A stretch of 64,000 nucleotides of DNA from Roseovarius sp. Pro17 (GCF_035599575.1 NZ_CP141179.1:558001-622000), one strand, 5' to 3'. Counted from the stretch's first letter, positions 19,329 to 29,029 are shown. Translations and numbers: made by a program. The notes: a model not told the origin generated them from the letters alone.

Positions 19329-20291
19329 ATGCGCACTGCACGGACTGCTGCCATCGCGGCATTTGCCGCCTGCCTTGCAACCACTGCTGCCGCCGACGAG
19401 ATGGCCAAGCCGGACTGGGCGACATCCAAATGGGGCCCCGAAGACGAGATCGGCGCCGCCAATACAATGACGCCCGAACGTGTGAAATCCGCCGCCGGTC
19501 TGGTCACCGAAGGCAAGGTTTACAGCCTCGGAATGATCGTTGGCAGCGATACGCCGGCCTTTCCGCCACGCACCCTTTCGGTGACGGTGCTGCAACCCAA
19601 TCAGGTTTCGACCAGCGGGCTGGGCGATAACGCGTTTACCTATAACGACGACATATTTATGGGCTGGCTGGGCATTGGTCCGCAGATCGACGGTCTGGGT
19701 CATGCGGGGGTCGATCACGTCTATTACAACGGCCATACCGACGACGAATTCGCTGGCGCTGCTGGCCTTAGCAAGCTGGGACTGCACAATCTACCCGGCC
19801 TCGTCGGGCGCGGCGTAATGCTGGACATGGCCAAGTTCTACGGCGTCGATATGGTCGAAAGCGGTCGCGCCTACACAGAAGAGGATATCAAAGCCGCCGC
19901 CGACGCCCAAGGTGTGACCTTGGGTGAGGGTGATGTCGTGCTGTTCAATTCCAACTGGATGAACCTGCTGGACGGCGACGATGCCGACCCCGAGAAATTC
20001 GGCGCAACCGAGCCGGGGCTGGGCGTCAGTGGGGCCGAATACCTCGCCTCGCTGGGCGTGATGGCCGTGGGTGCCGACACCTGGGGTCTGGAGGTTGTTC
20101 CCGCCGAAGTGGAAGGTCAGGCGTTCCGCGCGCACCAGATTCTTCAGCCCGAAAATGGCATCTATATCCTTGAGAACATGGACACACGCGAGTTGGCGCA
20201 CGACGGCGTTCACGAATTTCTGTTCGTTCTGGGCCATGCCCGCATCAAGGGCACCGTGCAGATGATCATCAATCCGATTGCGATCCGCTGA
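19329..20291 (+). CDS. Exported cyclase-family hydrolase (PF04199-like)
   Basis: A 320-residue protein with a signal peptide (TAAIAAFAACLATTAAADE). The core resembles the cyclase/kynurenine-formamidase-like fold. The usual G-T-H/Q-x-D-x-x-x-H metal motif appears as GPQIDGLGHAGVD, with Pro for Thr. The ATG at 19329 is chosen for a GGGAGG site eight bases upstream and because the signal peptide starts there; the longer reading from 19239 is not credible. Being exported and next to a solute-binding protein, it could process the substrate in the periplasm before import. Substrate unknown. Confidence 0.82.
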   Translation: MRTARTAAIAAFAACLATTAAADEMAKPDWATSKWGPEDEIGAANTMTPERVKSAAGLVTEGKVYSLGMIVGSDTPAFPPRTLSVTVLQPNQVSTSGLGDNAFTYNDDIFMGWLGIGPQIDGLGHAGVDHVYYNGHTDDEFAGAAGLSKLGLHNLPGLVGRGVMLDMAKFYGVDMVESGRAYTEEDIKAAADAQGVTLGEGDVVLFNSNWMNLLDGDDADPEKFGATEPGLGVSGAEYLASLGVMAVGADTWGLEVVPAEVEGQAFRAHQILQPENGIYILENMDTRELAHDGVHEFLFVLGHARIKGTVQMIINPIAIR

Positions 20292-20352
20292 TCGCATATC
20301 GGGCCGCCCCGGAGCGGCACGGATAAAAATCGAAAAATGGGGAGAGACCACA

Positions 20353-21639
20353 ATGAAAAAGCTACTGATGGCAACTGCCGCGTGCGTCGCGATGCCGCTG
20401 GCCGCCTTTGCGCAGGACAAGCCCGATGCGCTAAAGGTCGGCGTGACAGCGTTCCTGACCGGCCCGGCCTCTGTGTTTGGCGTGCCCGCCAAGGACGCAG
20501 CCGAGATCATGGTCGAGGATATCAACGCCAATGGCGGCATTCAGGGCGTGCCGGTCGAGTTGACCTTTATCGACGAGGGTGCCGGCACCGAGACGCTGAC
20601 AACCGAATACCGCCGACTGGTTGAAAATGGCGCCGATGCGATGCTGGCGTCGATTTCGTCGGGCAATTGCAAGACCATCGCGCCGCTGGCCGAAGATCTG
20701 CAAGTGCTGAACATCATGTGGGATTGCAGCACGCAAAAGATTTTTGAGGAAGACAGCTATAAATACGTCTTTCGCAGCCAAGCGAACGCCACCACCGAAA
20801 TGCTGGCCGCCGTCGCCTATCTGCTGAAGGTCAAGCCCGACTTCAAGACCATTGCCGTCGTCAATCAGGACTATGCCTGGGGCCGTGACAGCTGGGATAT
20901 CTTTCGCACGGCGCTGGGCGCATTGCGCCCCGATGTCGAGGTCGTCGGTGAGTTTTTCCCGAAATTCGGCTCGCCCGACTATTCAACTGAAATCTCGCGC
21001 CTTCAGGCGCTTCAGCCAGATATCATCCTGTCGACGTCATGGGGCGGCGATCTGGACACCTTCGTGCAACAGGCCAACCAGCGTGGGCTGACAAACGTAT
21101 CGACCTTCGTTCTGCCGCTTGCCGAAAGCTCGCTTGAGCGCCTGGGCAGCAGCCTGCCAGCCGGTCACATCGTCGGCGCGCGCGGCGATCACTACTGGAA
21201 CCACCCCGAGCGGCGCGATGACGAAGACTTCAAGGCGTTCATGGCCAAATTCGAAGAGAAAACCGGCGCCAAGGCAATCTATCCGGTGTTTCACATGAGC
21301 CAAGGCCTCGCAGCGCTGCAAGCCGCCTACGACAAGGCCGCCGAGGCAAAAGGTGGCGAATGGCCGAATGAGGATGAGGTGATCGCAGCCTTCGAGGGGC
21401 TGGAATTTCAGGGTCTGGGACGTCCGGTGACCATCCGCGAGGACCATCAGGGCATCGAGGCGCAGATGATGGGCACCTCCGTGCAGGCAGGCGATCTACC
21501 CTTTGCCACGCTGGAGAACATGATGATCTTTGACGGCGGCGAGCTGACCACACCGGTTGGTGAGGAATCGGTCGCATGGGTCGGTACGCTTCAGCCGGGC
21601 TGGGCCGACGGCCTGACAGTCGACAGCTACGAGAATTGA
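20353..21639 (+). CDS. ABC transporter substrate-binding protein (branched-chain amino acid / carboxylate type)
   Basis: Type I periplasmic binding protein, 428 residues. The signal peptide (LLMATAACVAMPLAAFAQ) is followed by LKVGVTAFLTGPASVFGVPAKDAAE, the family N-terminal fold. The ATG at 20353 has GGAGAG upstream. It is first in the liv-type importer set (permeases from 21773, ATPases from 23642). A hairpin after the stop probably lowers downstream transcription so that the binding protein is made in excess. Ligands for this subgroup range from amino acids to aromatic acids; the neighbours suggest a carboxylate or alcohol rather than leucine. Confidence 0.9.
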   Translation: MKKLLMATAACVAMPLAAFAQDKPDALKVGVTAFLTGPASVFGVPAKDAAEIMVEDINANGGIQGVPVELTFIDEGAGTETLTTEYRRLVENGADAMLASISSGNCKTIAPLAEDLQVLNIMWDCSTQKIFEEDSYKYVFRSQANATTEMLAAVAYLLKVKPDFKTIAVVNQDYAWGRDSWDIFRTALGALRPDVEVVGEFFPKFGSPDYSTEISRLQALQPDIILSTSWGGDLDTFVQQANQRGLTNVSTFVLPLAESSLERLGSSLPAGHIVGARGDHYWNHPERRDDEDFKAFMAKFEEKTGAKAIYPVFHMSQGLAALQAAYDKAAEAKGGEWPNEDEVIAAFEGLEFQGLGRPVTIREDHQGIEAQMMGTSVQAGDLPFATLENMMIFDGGELTTPVGEESVAWVGTLQPGWADGLTVDSYEN

Positions 21640-21658
21640 TCGCACTGCGAAAATTGCT

Positions 21659-21685
21659 ACGGGGCCTCGCTGTTTGAGGCCCCGT
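21659..21685 (+). terminator. Intra-operon hairpin after the binding protein gene
   Basis: A ten-base perfect stem (ACGGGGCCTC / GAGGCCCCGT) with a seven-base loop but only a short T run. This is more consistent with partial termination or mRNA stabilisation than with a full stop. Confidence 0.65.
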
Positions 21686-21772
21686 TCGCGCCCTCGGCTG
21701 GCGGGCTCCGGCAGGATGCGCCAGAGTGATCCGATGCCATCATGACGCCGCCATGAAACAGTCTGGACCCAT

Positions 21773-22678
21773 ATGAACCTGACCTTGTTCCTGCTCGCTT
21801 TGTTCGACGGAATCGCCTACGCGGCCCTCGTGTTTATCGTTGCCGTCGGTCTGACACTCATATTCGGCGTGATGCGCATCCTGAACGTCGCGCACGGCTC
21901 GCTCTATGCCATGGGGGCCTACCTCACGGCCTCGCTGACGACCTTCATCATATCCGCCGGATTACCGCCGATCTTTGCCTTTCCCACGATGCTGGTCTCG
22001 GCCGTGCTGATCGGCGCGTTGCTGGGTGGTCCGCTGGAATGGCTGCTGCTGCGCCGCATCTATCACAAGCCCGAAGTGCTGCAATTGCTGGTCACCTTCG
22101 CAATCTTCATGATCCTAGAGGACGTTCAGCGCCTGATCTGGGGCACGCAGCCGATATTTCAGTCCGCCGCGTTGCAACTGATGGGAACGGTGCGCGTGTT
22201 TTCGGTCAATTACACAGTCTATCAGCTGATCCTCCTGCCCATCGTCGCGGTCGCGCTGCTGGTCGGCCTGCGCTATTTTCTGCGCCGCACGGTGGCGGGC
22301 AAACTGATCCTCGCCACGACTGAGGATCGCGAAGCGGCGCAAGCCATCGGCATCGACGCCGACAAGGTGTTCCTGCTGACATTCATCGTCGGCGCTGGCC
22401 TCGCGGGCCTTGGCGGCGCGCTGGCCTCGCCGACCACGTCGATCCTGCCGGGCATCGGAGCGGACATGATCGTGCTGTCGTTTGCCGTGGTCGCGACCGC
22501 CGGATTGGGCCAGATCGAGGGCGCGGCGCTGACCGCGCTGCTGATCGGTCTGGGTCGATCCTTTGCCGTCTATGTCTGGCCCGAAACGCAGGTGCTCGTG
22601 CCTTATGTCATCATGGTTGCCGTGCTACTGGTGCGTCCAGAGGGCCTGTTTGGCAGCCCCTCGGCGCGCAAGATTTGA
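21773..22678 (+). CDS. livH: Branched-chain-type ABC transporter permease
   Basis: Inner-membrane subunit of the HAAT importer, 301 residues, about eight hydrophobic segments. It starts MNLTLFLLALFDGIAYAALVF, continues MRILNVAHGSLYAMGAYL and has GAGLAGLGGALASPTTSILPG, the LivH cytoplasmic-loop signature. The gene is followed by livM after about 10 bp. Confidence 0.92.
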   Translation: MNLTLFLLALFDGIAYAALVFIVAVGLTLIFGVMRILNVAHGSLYAMGAYLTASLTTFIISAGLPPIFAFPTMLVSAVLIGALLGGPLEWLLLRRIYHKPEVLQLLVTFAIFMILEDVQRLIWGTQPIFQSAALQLMGTVRVFSVNYTVYQLILLPIVAVALLVGLRYFLRRTVAGKLILATTEDREAAQAIGIDADKVFLLTFIVGAGLAGLGGALASPTTSILPGIGADMIVLSFAVVATAGLGQIEGAALTALLIGLGRSFAVYVWPETQVLVPYVIMVAVLLVRPEGLFGSPSARKI

Positions 22679-22688
22679 GGGGGCGCGG

Positions 22689-23645
22689 ATGTCGACACGC
22701 ATCATAATCCCCGCCATTCTGCTGATCCTGCTGGCGCTGGTCCCCTTCGCCGCGCCGACGCTGCAGGTGCTGCTGACGCTGGCGCTGGCCAAGGGGATCG
22801 CCGTCATGGGCGTCACCGTCCTCTTGCGCAGCGGGCAGGTGTCCTTTGGTCACGCGCTGTTTTTCGCCATCGCGGCTTATGGCGGCGCGTTTACCCTGAT
22901 GCTGATGCCGGGGGCCGATCTGGTGATCGTGCTGATCCTCGGCCTCGTCGCCGCAGTCCTTTCAGGCCTCGTCGTTGGTCTTTTTGTGGCGCGCTACCGC
23001 TTCATCTTTTTTGCGATGCTGAACCTCGCGTTTTCGATGATCTTCTGGTCGATCCTCGAGAAATTCTATCACTATACCGGCGGTGCCGATGGCATGCGCC
23101 TGCCGCGCCCCACTGTCCTGTGGATGGAGCTTGAGCGGGGCGCTTACGAGCTGGTCATTTTCTACCTCGCGCTGGTACTGGCGCTGGGCCTTGGTTGGTT
23201 TTCGATGCGCTGGCTGGATTCGCCCGTGGGGCAACTGTTTCGCACGATCAAGACGAACGAGACTCGCCTGCAATACTTGGGCATGTCGCCCCAGAGGGTC
23301 ATGCTGAACGGATACGTGCTATCGGCGCTGCTCTGCGGCACCGGCGGCATCCTCATGGGGCTGGTGCAGGGCGTCGTGACGCCTGAATACGCCTATTGGG
23401 TCCGCTCGGGCGAAATGGTGTTCATTGCCGTCTTGGGCGGTGCCGGATCGGTGCCGGGCGCGCTGGTAGGCGCGGCCATCTACGAGATCGTGCGCACTTA
23501 CGCGTCGGCCTTTGCCGGGGATGTATGGCAGATGGTGTTGGGCGTGTTCCTGCTGATCATCATCCTCTTTGCGCCGGGTGGCATCGCAGGCATCTATAAT
23601 AGCGCCATGGACCGCATCGCTGGCAAGAAGGAGGAGGGCGAATGA
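22689..23645 (+). CDS. livM: Branched-chain-type ABC transporter permease
   Basis: Second membrane subunit, 318 residues, with LivM features (VTVLLRSGQVSFGHALFFAIAAYGGAF; FLGGAGSVPG-like segment at VLGGAGSVPGALVGAAIYE). The ATG at 22689 follows GAGGGGGC and lies just after livH; the longer in-frame reading inside livH is rejected. It overlaps livG by 4 bp. Confidence 0.92.
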   Translation: MSTRIIIPAILLILLALVPFAAPTLQVLLTLALAKGIAVMGVTVLLRSGQVSFGHALFFAIAAYGGAFTLMLMPGADLVIVLILGLVAAVLSGLVVGLFVARYRFIFFAMLNLAFSMIFWSILEKFYHYTGGADGMRLPRPTVLWMELERGAYELVIFYLALVLALGLGWFSMRWLDSPVGQLFRTIKTNETRLQYLGMSPQRVMLNGYVLSALLCGTGGILMGLVQGVVTPEYAYWVRSGEMVFIAVLGGAGSVPGALVGAAIYEIVRTYASAFAGDVWQMVLGVFLLIIILFAPGGIAGIYNSAMDRIAGKKEEGE

Positions 23646-24388
23646 CCCATCTGCTGGAAACCAAGGGGCTGGAAATCCGCTTTGGTGGGGTTGTCGCCGC
23701 TGACAACGTGACGCTGCAGATCGATGCGGGTAAAAACCTTGCCATCATCGGGCCGAACGGCGCGGGCAAGACGACGTTTCTGAATATCTGCACGGGCTGG
23801 ATCAAACCCGCAAAGGGCAAGGTGTATTTTGAGGGGCGCGACGTCACCCCCATGTCGCCGCGCGCTATCACCCGCCTTGGCGTCGCGCGTGCGTTCCAGA
23901 TACCGCAGCTGTTTACTGAGCATACGGCGCTGGAAAATCTGCTGATTGCCGCTGCCGCCCGCGACCGGCTGCGCAACCCGATCCGCGCGCTCAAGGACAT
24001 TCGCGCACGCTCGGAAATGATGCACTTGTTGGAGATGATAAACTGCACCGATGTCGCGCACCGGCAGGTGGACGAGCTGTCCGAGGGCCAACGCAAGCTG
24101 ATCGACATCGCCGTGGCACTGGCGCTCAAGCCCAAGCTGCTGCTGATGGACGAGCCGACATCGGGCGTCGCCAGCTCGGAAAAGTTCGACGTGATGGAAA
24201 TACTGGTCAAGGCGCTGGCCGAGGCCGACGTCACCGCCGTCTTTGTCGAGCATGACATGGGCATCGTCGAGAAATACGCCGACGAGGTCGCCGTCTGGGA
24301 CAGCGGCCAGATCATGATGCGCGGCACCCCGCAAGAAGTGCTAGAGGATCCGAACGTTATCCGCGACGTCATCGGAGAGGTGGCCTGA
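23642..24388 (+). CDS. livG: Branched-chain-type ABC transporter ATP-binding protein
   Basis: ATPase of 248 residues: Walker A GPNGAGKTT, signature LSEGQRKLID, Walker B LLLMDEPTSG, switch His in VEHDMG. The serine in the signature is followed by Glu rather than the usual Tyr or Gly. The C-terminus is shorter than E. coli LivG. It abuts livF with a one-base overlap (TGATG). Confidence 0.93.
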   Translation: MTHLLETKGLEIRFGGVVAADNVTLQIDAGKNLAIIGPNGAGKTTFLNICTGWIKPAKGKVYFEGRDVTPMSPRAITRLGVARAFQIPQLFTEHTALENLLIAAAARDRLRNPIRALKDIRARSEMMHLLEMINCTDVAHRQVDELSEGQRKLIDIAVALALKPKLLLMDEPTSGVASSEKFDVMEILVKALAEADVTAVFVEHDMGIVEKYADEVAVWDSGQIMMRGTPQEVLEDPNVIRDVIGEVA

Positions 24389-25068
24389 TGCTGAGCTTTC
24401 ACAATTGTGATGCTAAGATCGGAAATATCCCCATTTTACGTGGTTTGAATTTCACTATTCCAGCATCTGGCACGGTTGCGCTGATTGGGCGCAATGGCGC
24501 GGGCAAGACGACGCTGCTACGGTCGGTCATGGGATTTACCAACGTCACAGGCGAGATTCAGTTCGAGGGGCAGGACATATCGGGCATGGCCCCGGCCAAG
24601 CGTCCGGGCCTCGGTATCGGCTATGCGCCCGAGGATCGCCGCCTTTTCTCGGCCTTTACGGTCGAGGAGAATATCCTGTTGCCCGCGCAGGTGGCCAAGT
24701 TGGACGCGCCCACCACGCAAAAGCGGCTGGACCGCGTTTACCACATCCTGCCCGAGCTGCGCGAGATGGCCGATCGCCCAGCCGGGAACGTGTCGGGCGG
24801 ACAGGGCAAGATGGTGGCGCTGGGTCGTGCTCTGATGCTGGGCACCAAGCTGATCATGCTGGACGAGCCGTTTCAGGGCCTCGCCCCGGCGCTGGCCAAA
24901 CGCTATGCCGACGCGCTGCGCGATCTGCGCGATAGCGACCAGAATGTCACTCTCATCATCACCGAATCGAACCCCGCCCTGCTGCGCGGCTTTGCCAGCA
25001 AGACGTTCGTGATCGAGCGCGGCGCGGTTGCCGAAGGCACGCTCGACGACAAGAAGGAAACAGCATAA
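24388..25068 (+). CDS. livF: Branched-chain-type ABC transporter ATP-binding protein
   Basis: Second ATPase, 226 residues: Walker A GRNGAGKTT, signature VSGGQGKMVALGRAL, Walker B LIMLDEPFQG. The first 25 codons (to about 24470) are noticeably more AT-rich than the surrounding sequence. The stop shares a base with the start of the aldehyde dehydrogenase gene (TAATG), so importer and enzyme are almost certainly one transcript. Confidence 0.93.
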   Translation: MLSFHNCDAKIGNIPILRGLNFTIPASGTVALIGRNGAGKTTLLRSVMGFTNVTGEIQFEGQDISGMAPAKRPGLGIGYAPEDRRLFSAFTVEENILLPAQVAKLDAPTTQKRLDRVYHILPELREMADRPAGNVSGGQGKMVALGRALMLGTKLIMLDEPFQGLAPALAKRYADALRDLRDSDQNVTLIITESNPALLRGFASKTFVIERGAVAEGTLDDKKETA

Positions 25069-26522
25069 TGTCAAGGGATAACATTGCCTTGCCAAAGCCT
25101 CTTAATCTAATTGGTGGCAATTGGGTGCCTGCCACCTCGGGCGACGAAATGGACGTCCGCTCGCCCATCGACGGCGAGGTGTTCAGCGCCATCGCTGCGT
25201 CTCAGGCGGATGATGTGGACGCCGCCGTCAAGGCCGCGCGCACCGCGTTTGACGAGGGCGACTGGGGCAGGTTGACCGCTGCCGAACGTGGCCGCCTGAT
25301 GCAGAAATTCTCTCTGCGCATATTAGAAGAAGCCGAGCCGCTGGCGCAGCTGGAATCCCGCGACAACGGCAAGCCGATCAAACAGGCGCGCGCCGACATG
25401 GCCGCTTGCGCGCGCTATTTCGAATACTACGGCGGCGCTGCCGACAAGGTGCACGGCGAGGTGATCCCGTTCATGGCAGGCTATAACGTCCAGGTCGTAC
25501 GCGAGCCCTACGGTGTTATCGCCTGCATCATCCCTTGGAATTATCCCGCGCAGATGTTCGGACGCGCGCTGGCCCCGGCGCTGGCGATGGGCAACGCGAC
25601 GGTCCTGAAACCCGCCGAGGATGCCTGCCTCGCCTGCTTGCGTTTGGCGGAACTGGCGGGCGAGGTCGGCTTTCCTCTGGGCGCGATCAATGTGGTGACG
25701 GGACGCGGCGATGTGGCGGGCAAGGCGCTGTCCGAGCATCCGGGCGTCGATTTCATCGCCTTCACCGGCTCGCCCGAGGTCGGCCAGATGATTCAGATCG
25801 CGGCGGCGAAAAACTACATCGCCTGCACGCTGGAACTGGGCGGCAAATCCCCCCAGATCGTGTTCGACGACGCCGATATCGACGCCGCGCTGCCGTTTCT
25901 TGTGGGCGGCATCATTACGAATGGCGGGCAGACATGCTCGGCCGGGAGTCGCATCCTGATTCAGGACGGCGTCTATGACAAGGTGATTACGGCGCTAAAG
26001 GAGCGTTTTGAGGCCCTCGAGGCGTCGGAATCTGGCGAGGATGCTGAACTGGGTCCGCTGATCTCGGCCAAGCAGAAAATGCGGGTCGACGCCTATATCG
26101 ACGGCGCAGATGCGCCGCTGATCGCGCGCGGCAAGGTGCGCGATGGCGTCCCCGGCGGCGGCTATTACGTCGCGCCTGCGCTCTTTGGCCCCGTCGATCC
26201 GCACTCGAAAATTGGGCAGGAAGAGGTCTTTGGCCCCGTCCTCTGCGCCATGAAATTCAAGGATGAGGCGGACGCGATCCGCATTGCCAACGATACCGAA
26301 TATGGCCTGATGGCCTCGGTCTGGACCCGCGATGGCGGACGTCAGCATCGTGTCGCCAAGGCGCTGCGCGGCGGGCAGGTCTATATTAACGGATTCGGCG
26401 CGGGCGGCGGGATCGAATTGCCCTTCGGCGGCGTTCGTAAGTCGGGGCATGGCCGCGAAAAGGGTTTTGCCGCGCTGCTGGAATTCTCGCAGATCAAGAC
26501 GATCATCAACAAGCATGACTGA
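25068..26522 (+). CDS. Aldehyde dehydrogenase (NAD(P)+)
   Basis: 484-residue ALDH-superfamily enzyme oxidising an aldehyde to an acid. All key residues are present: Asn158 in IIPWNYP, Lys181, Glu256 in LELGGKSP and the nucleophile Cys290 in NGGQTCSAG. Its start overlaps the livF stop and its stop is about 10 bp before the SDR gene, so it belongs to the importer operon. The substrate is probably a product of the SDR or of the nearby alcohol dehydrogenase. Confidence 0.94.
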   Translation: MSRDNIALPKPLNLIGGNWVPATSGDEMDVRSPIDGEVFSAIAASQADDVDAAVKAARTAFDEGDWGRLTAAERGRLMQKFSLRILEEAEPLAQLESRDNGKPIKQARADMAACARYFEYYGGAADKVHGEVIPFMAGYNVQVVREPYGVIACIIPWNYPAQMFGRALAPALAMGNATVLKPAEDACLACLRLAELAGEVGFPLGAINVVTGRGDVAGKALSEHPGVDFIAFTGSPEVGQMIQIAAAKNYIACTLELGGKSPQIVFDDADIDAALPFLVGGIITNGGQTCSAGSRILIQDGVYDKVITALKERFEALEASESGEDAELGPLISAKQKMRVDAYIDGADAPLIARGKVRDGVPGGGYYVAPALFGPVDPHSKIGQEEVFGPVLCAMKFKDEADAIRIANDTEYGLMASVWTRDGGRQHRVAKALRGGQVYINGFGAGGGIELPFGGVRKSGHGREKGFAALLEFSQIKTIINKHD

Positions 26523-26532
26523 GGAGGCGCAT

Positions 26533-27282
26533 ATGCGACTGAGGGGTAAAACGGCACTGGTGACGGGCGCGGCCTCGGGCTTTGGCAAGGGGATCGCGGA
26601 ATTGTTCGTGGCCGAAGGCGCGAAGGTTGCCATCGTGGATCTGAACGAAGAGGGTGCGCGCGCCGTGGCTGATAGCCTTGGTGACAAAGCGATCGCGATT
26701 GGCTGCGACGTGTCGGATGGTGCGCAGGTGGCCGACGCGGTCACGCGGGTTGCCGAGGAGTTCGGCGGGCTGGACATCGTGGTAAACAACGCGGGCTGGA
26801 CCAACGCCAACAGCCCCTTGATGGAGACGGACGAGGCGACATTTCGCAAGATCTATGATGTCAACGTGCTGTCGATTTTTCATATGACCAAGGCATGCGT
26901 GCCGATGTGGCGCGAGCAGGGCAGTGGCGTTATGATCAATATTGGCTCGGTCGCGGGTATCCGTCCGCGCCCCGGCCTGACATGGTACAACTCGTCCAAG
27001 GGCGCGGTGAACCTGATGACCAAATCGCTGGCTGTGGAGTTGGCGCCCGACAAGATCCGCGTGAATTGCGTGGCCCCCGTGATGGGCGCAACGGGCCTTT
27101 TGGAGCAGTTTATGGGGATGCCCGACACGCCTGAAAACCGCAAGAAGTTCATCGCGACCGTGCCGCTGGGCCGTTTGTCCGAGGCGCGCGATATCGCGAA
27201 TGCGGTGCTTTATCTAGCCTCAGACGATGCCGATTTCATCACCGGCGTGGTGATGGAGGTCGATGGCGGGCGTACCATCTGA
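26533..27282 (+). CDS. Short-chain dehydrogenase/reductase
   Basis: 249-residue SDR: TGAASGFGKGIAELF is the coenzyme motif, DLNEEGARAVAD suggests NAD preference (Asp at the end of the second strand), NNAG and YNSSKGAVN give the catalytic Tyr/Lys. GAGGAGG precedes the ATG at 26533, 10 bp after the aldehyde dehydrogenase. Last gene of the importer operon. It probably interconverts an alcohol and ketone of the imported compound; substrate not readable. Confidence 0.92.
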   Translation: MRLRGKTALVTGAASGFGKGIAELFVAEGAKVAIVDLNEEGARAVADSLGDKAIAIGCDVSDGAQVADAVTRVAEEFGGLDIVVNNAGWTNANSPLMETDEATFRKIYDVNVLSIFHMTKACVPMWREQGSGVMINIGSVAGIRPRPGLTWYNSSKGAVNLMTKSLAVELAPDKIRVNCVAPVMGATGLLEQFMGMPDTPENRKKFIATVPLGRLSEARDIANAVLYLASDDADFITGVVMEVDGGRTI

Positions 27283-27304
27283 CGCCTTGCTGTTGCCGTC
27301 AAAA

Positions 27305-28795
27305 TCAGGTCCGTGCCCATTGGCGCGGGCCTGTTTCGTGGATGGAGTTTCCTTTGGTGTCGACGGCGACTGTCACTGGCATATCCTCGACTGTGAACTC
27401 GCGGATCGACTCCATGCCCAGATCGCCATACGCGACGACGCGTGCGGCCTTGATCGCCTGTGATACGAGGTAGGCCGCACCGCCCACGGCAATGAGATAG
27501 ACCGCACCATGACGGCGGATCGCGTCGATCGCCTCGGCCCCGCGCTCGGCCTTGCCGATCATGAGTTTTAGGCCGGTAGCAGCCAGCACTTCTTCGGTGA
27601 ACTTGTCCATGCGGGTTGATGTGGTAGGGCCGGCGGGACCGATCACTTCGCCGGGGATCGCGTCGACGGGGCCAACGTAATAAAGCGCGCGATCCCTCAG
27701 ATCGACGGGCAATTCGCCCCCCGCGCGCAGGGTTTCGACCATGCGCTTATGCGCGGCGTCGCGACCAGTATAAAGCTTGCCTGACAGCAGCAGCGTCTCA
27801 CCCGGCGTCAAGCTGGCAAGCACGTCGTCCGTCAAATCATCCAGTGAGATATGCCTGCCGATGGGGCCTTGTCCCTCTATTTCGGGCCAGAGCGACAGGT
27901 CAGGTGGGGCGAACGTCGCGGGGCCGTCGCCTGTAAGCATAAAGTCGATATGCCGCGTCGCCGCGCAATTCGGGATAAGGGCAACTGGCATTGACGCGGC
28001 ATGGGTCGGAAATGTCGCGATCTTGACATCCAGCGCGGTGGTGATGCCGCCGAGCCCCTGCGCGCCGATTCCCAAGGCGTTGATGCGGTCAAGGATATCC
28101 AAACGCATCTCTTCGATGCGATTCTGCGGCCCGCGCGCGCGAAGATAGGTGATGTCTATCGCCTCGTTCAGAGATGCCTTGGCCATCGCCATAGCCTTGT
28201 CCACGCTGCCGCCGACGCCAATGCCCAATATGCCTGGCGGGCACCATCCCGCGCCCATCTGCGCGACGCGATCGACTACCCAATCCGCGACGCTGGCCGA
28301 GGGGTTCAGCACGGCGAACTGAGTCTTGTTCTCGGACCCACCGCCCTTGGACGACACTGTCACATGTACGGAATTGCCCGCCACCAATTCGGTTTGCACC
28401 ATTGCGGGGGTATTGTCGCCGCTATTACGGCGGGTATCTAGCGGATCGACCACGACCGACGCCCGCAGCGGGTTCGTCTCCAGCAGCCATGCCCGCCGCA
28501 CGGCGTCGTCGATCATGTCCTGCATTGGGCGCGTCCAGTCAGTGCGCGCCTCGACGCCGACCTCGACAAAGACATTGGCGACGCCGGTATCCTGACAGAT
28601 TGGCCGGTGGCCGGTGGCGCACATGCGCGAATTGATCAGAATCTGCGCGATGGCCGCCTTGGCCGAGGGGCTTTGCTCAGCATTATAGGCATCCGCCATG
28701 GCTGTGATGAAATCTGGCGGGTGATAGTATGAGATGTATTGCAGCGCCTCTGCGATGCTGTCCACCAGATGCGCTTGGGTAATGCGGTCGCTCAT
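27305..28795 (-). CDS. Class I fumarate hydratase (4Fe-4S)
   Basis: Oxygen-sensitive iron-sulfur hydro-lyase of about 496 residues with the alpha (N-terminal) and beta (C-terminal) parts fused. Candidate cluster ligands are Cys67 in ICQDTG, Cys185 in WCPPGILGIG and Cys277 in NCAATRHIDF. The beta domain contains LSGKLYTGRDAAHKRM, which carries the substrate-binding residues. The ATG at 28795 starts the recognisable protein; the upstream extension is not family-like. It converges with the SDR. A tartrate dehydratase of the same family cannot be ruled out. Confidence 0.92.
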   Translation of the reverse strand: MSDRITQAHLVDSIAEALQYISYYHPPDFITAMADAYNAEQSPSAKAAIAQILINSRMCATGHRPICQDTGVANVFVEVGVEARTDWTRPMQDMIDDAVRRAWLLETNPLRASVVVDPLDTRRNSGDNTPAMVQTELVAGNSVHVTVSSKGGGSENKTQFAVLNPSASVADWVVDRVAQMGAGWCPPGILGIGVGGSVDKAMAMAKASLNEAIDITYLRARGPQNRIEEMRLDILDRINALGIGAQGLGGITTALDVKIATFPTHAASMPVALIPNCAATRHIDFMLTGDGPATFAPPDLSLWPEIEGQGPIGRHISLDDLTDDVLASLTPGETLLLSGKLYTGRDAAHKRMVETLRAGGELPVDLRDRALYYVGPVDAIPGEVIGPAGPTTSTRMDKFTEEVLAATGLKLMIGKAERGAEAIDAIRRHGAVYLIAVGGAAYLVSQAIKAARVVAYGDLGMESIREFTVEDMPVTVAVDTKGNSIHETGPRQWART

Positions 28796-28928
28796 GCGGC
28801 CAACTGCCTGCCGCGATCGACGGGCACAAAAGGCGGCAAGGTCATCTGAGCAGGCATGGCAGTCTCCGGCTGTGCGCTGCAATCCTACAGCGCTGCGCCA
28901 GCCCCGGCCAGCCGTGCCGGCGCGCCAC

Positions 28929-28949
28929 GTCATAGCCCAAGGCTATGAC
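28929..28949. promoter_or_regulatory. Inverted repeat between fumarase and CoA-transferase genes
   Basis: A perfect nine-base inverted repeat with a three-base spacer (GTCATAGCC-CAA-GGCTATGAC) lies in the divergent intergenic region. It fits a dimeric regulator site or an mRNA hairpin; no regulator gene is adjacent. Confidence 0.45.
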
Positions 28950-29029
28950 CGCCCCCCGGCCGTGACTATTTCCGGGCATTTGCGCTATGAGGCATCATTG
29001 CAAAGCGGGACTTAGGGAGCGAAGGCGGA

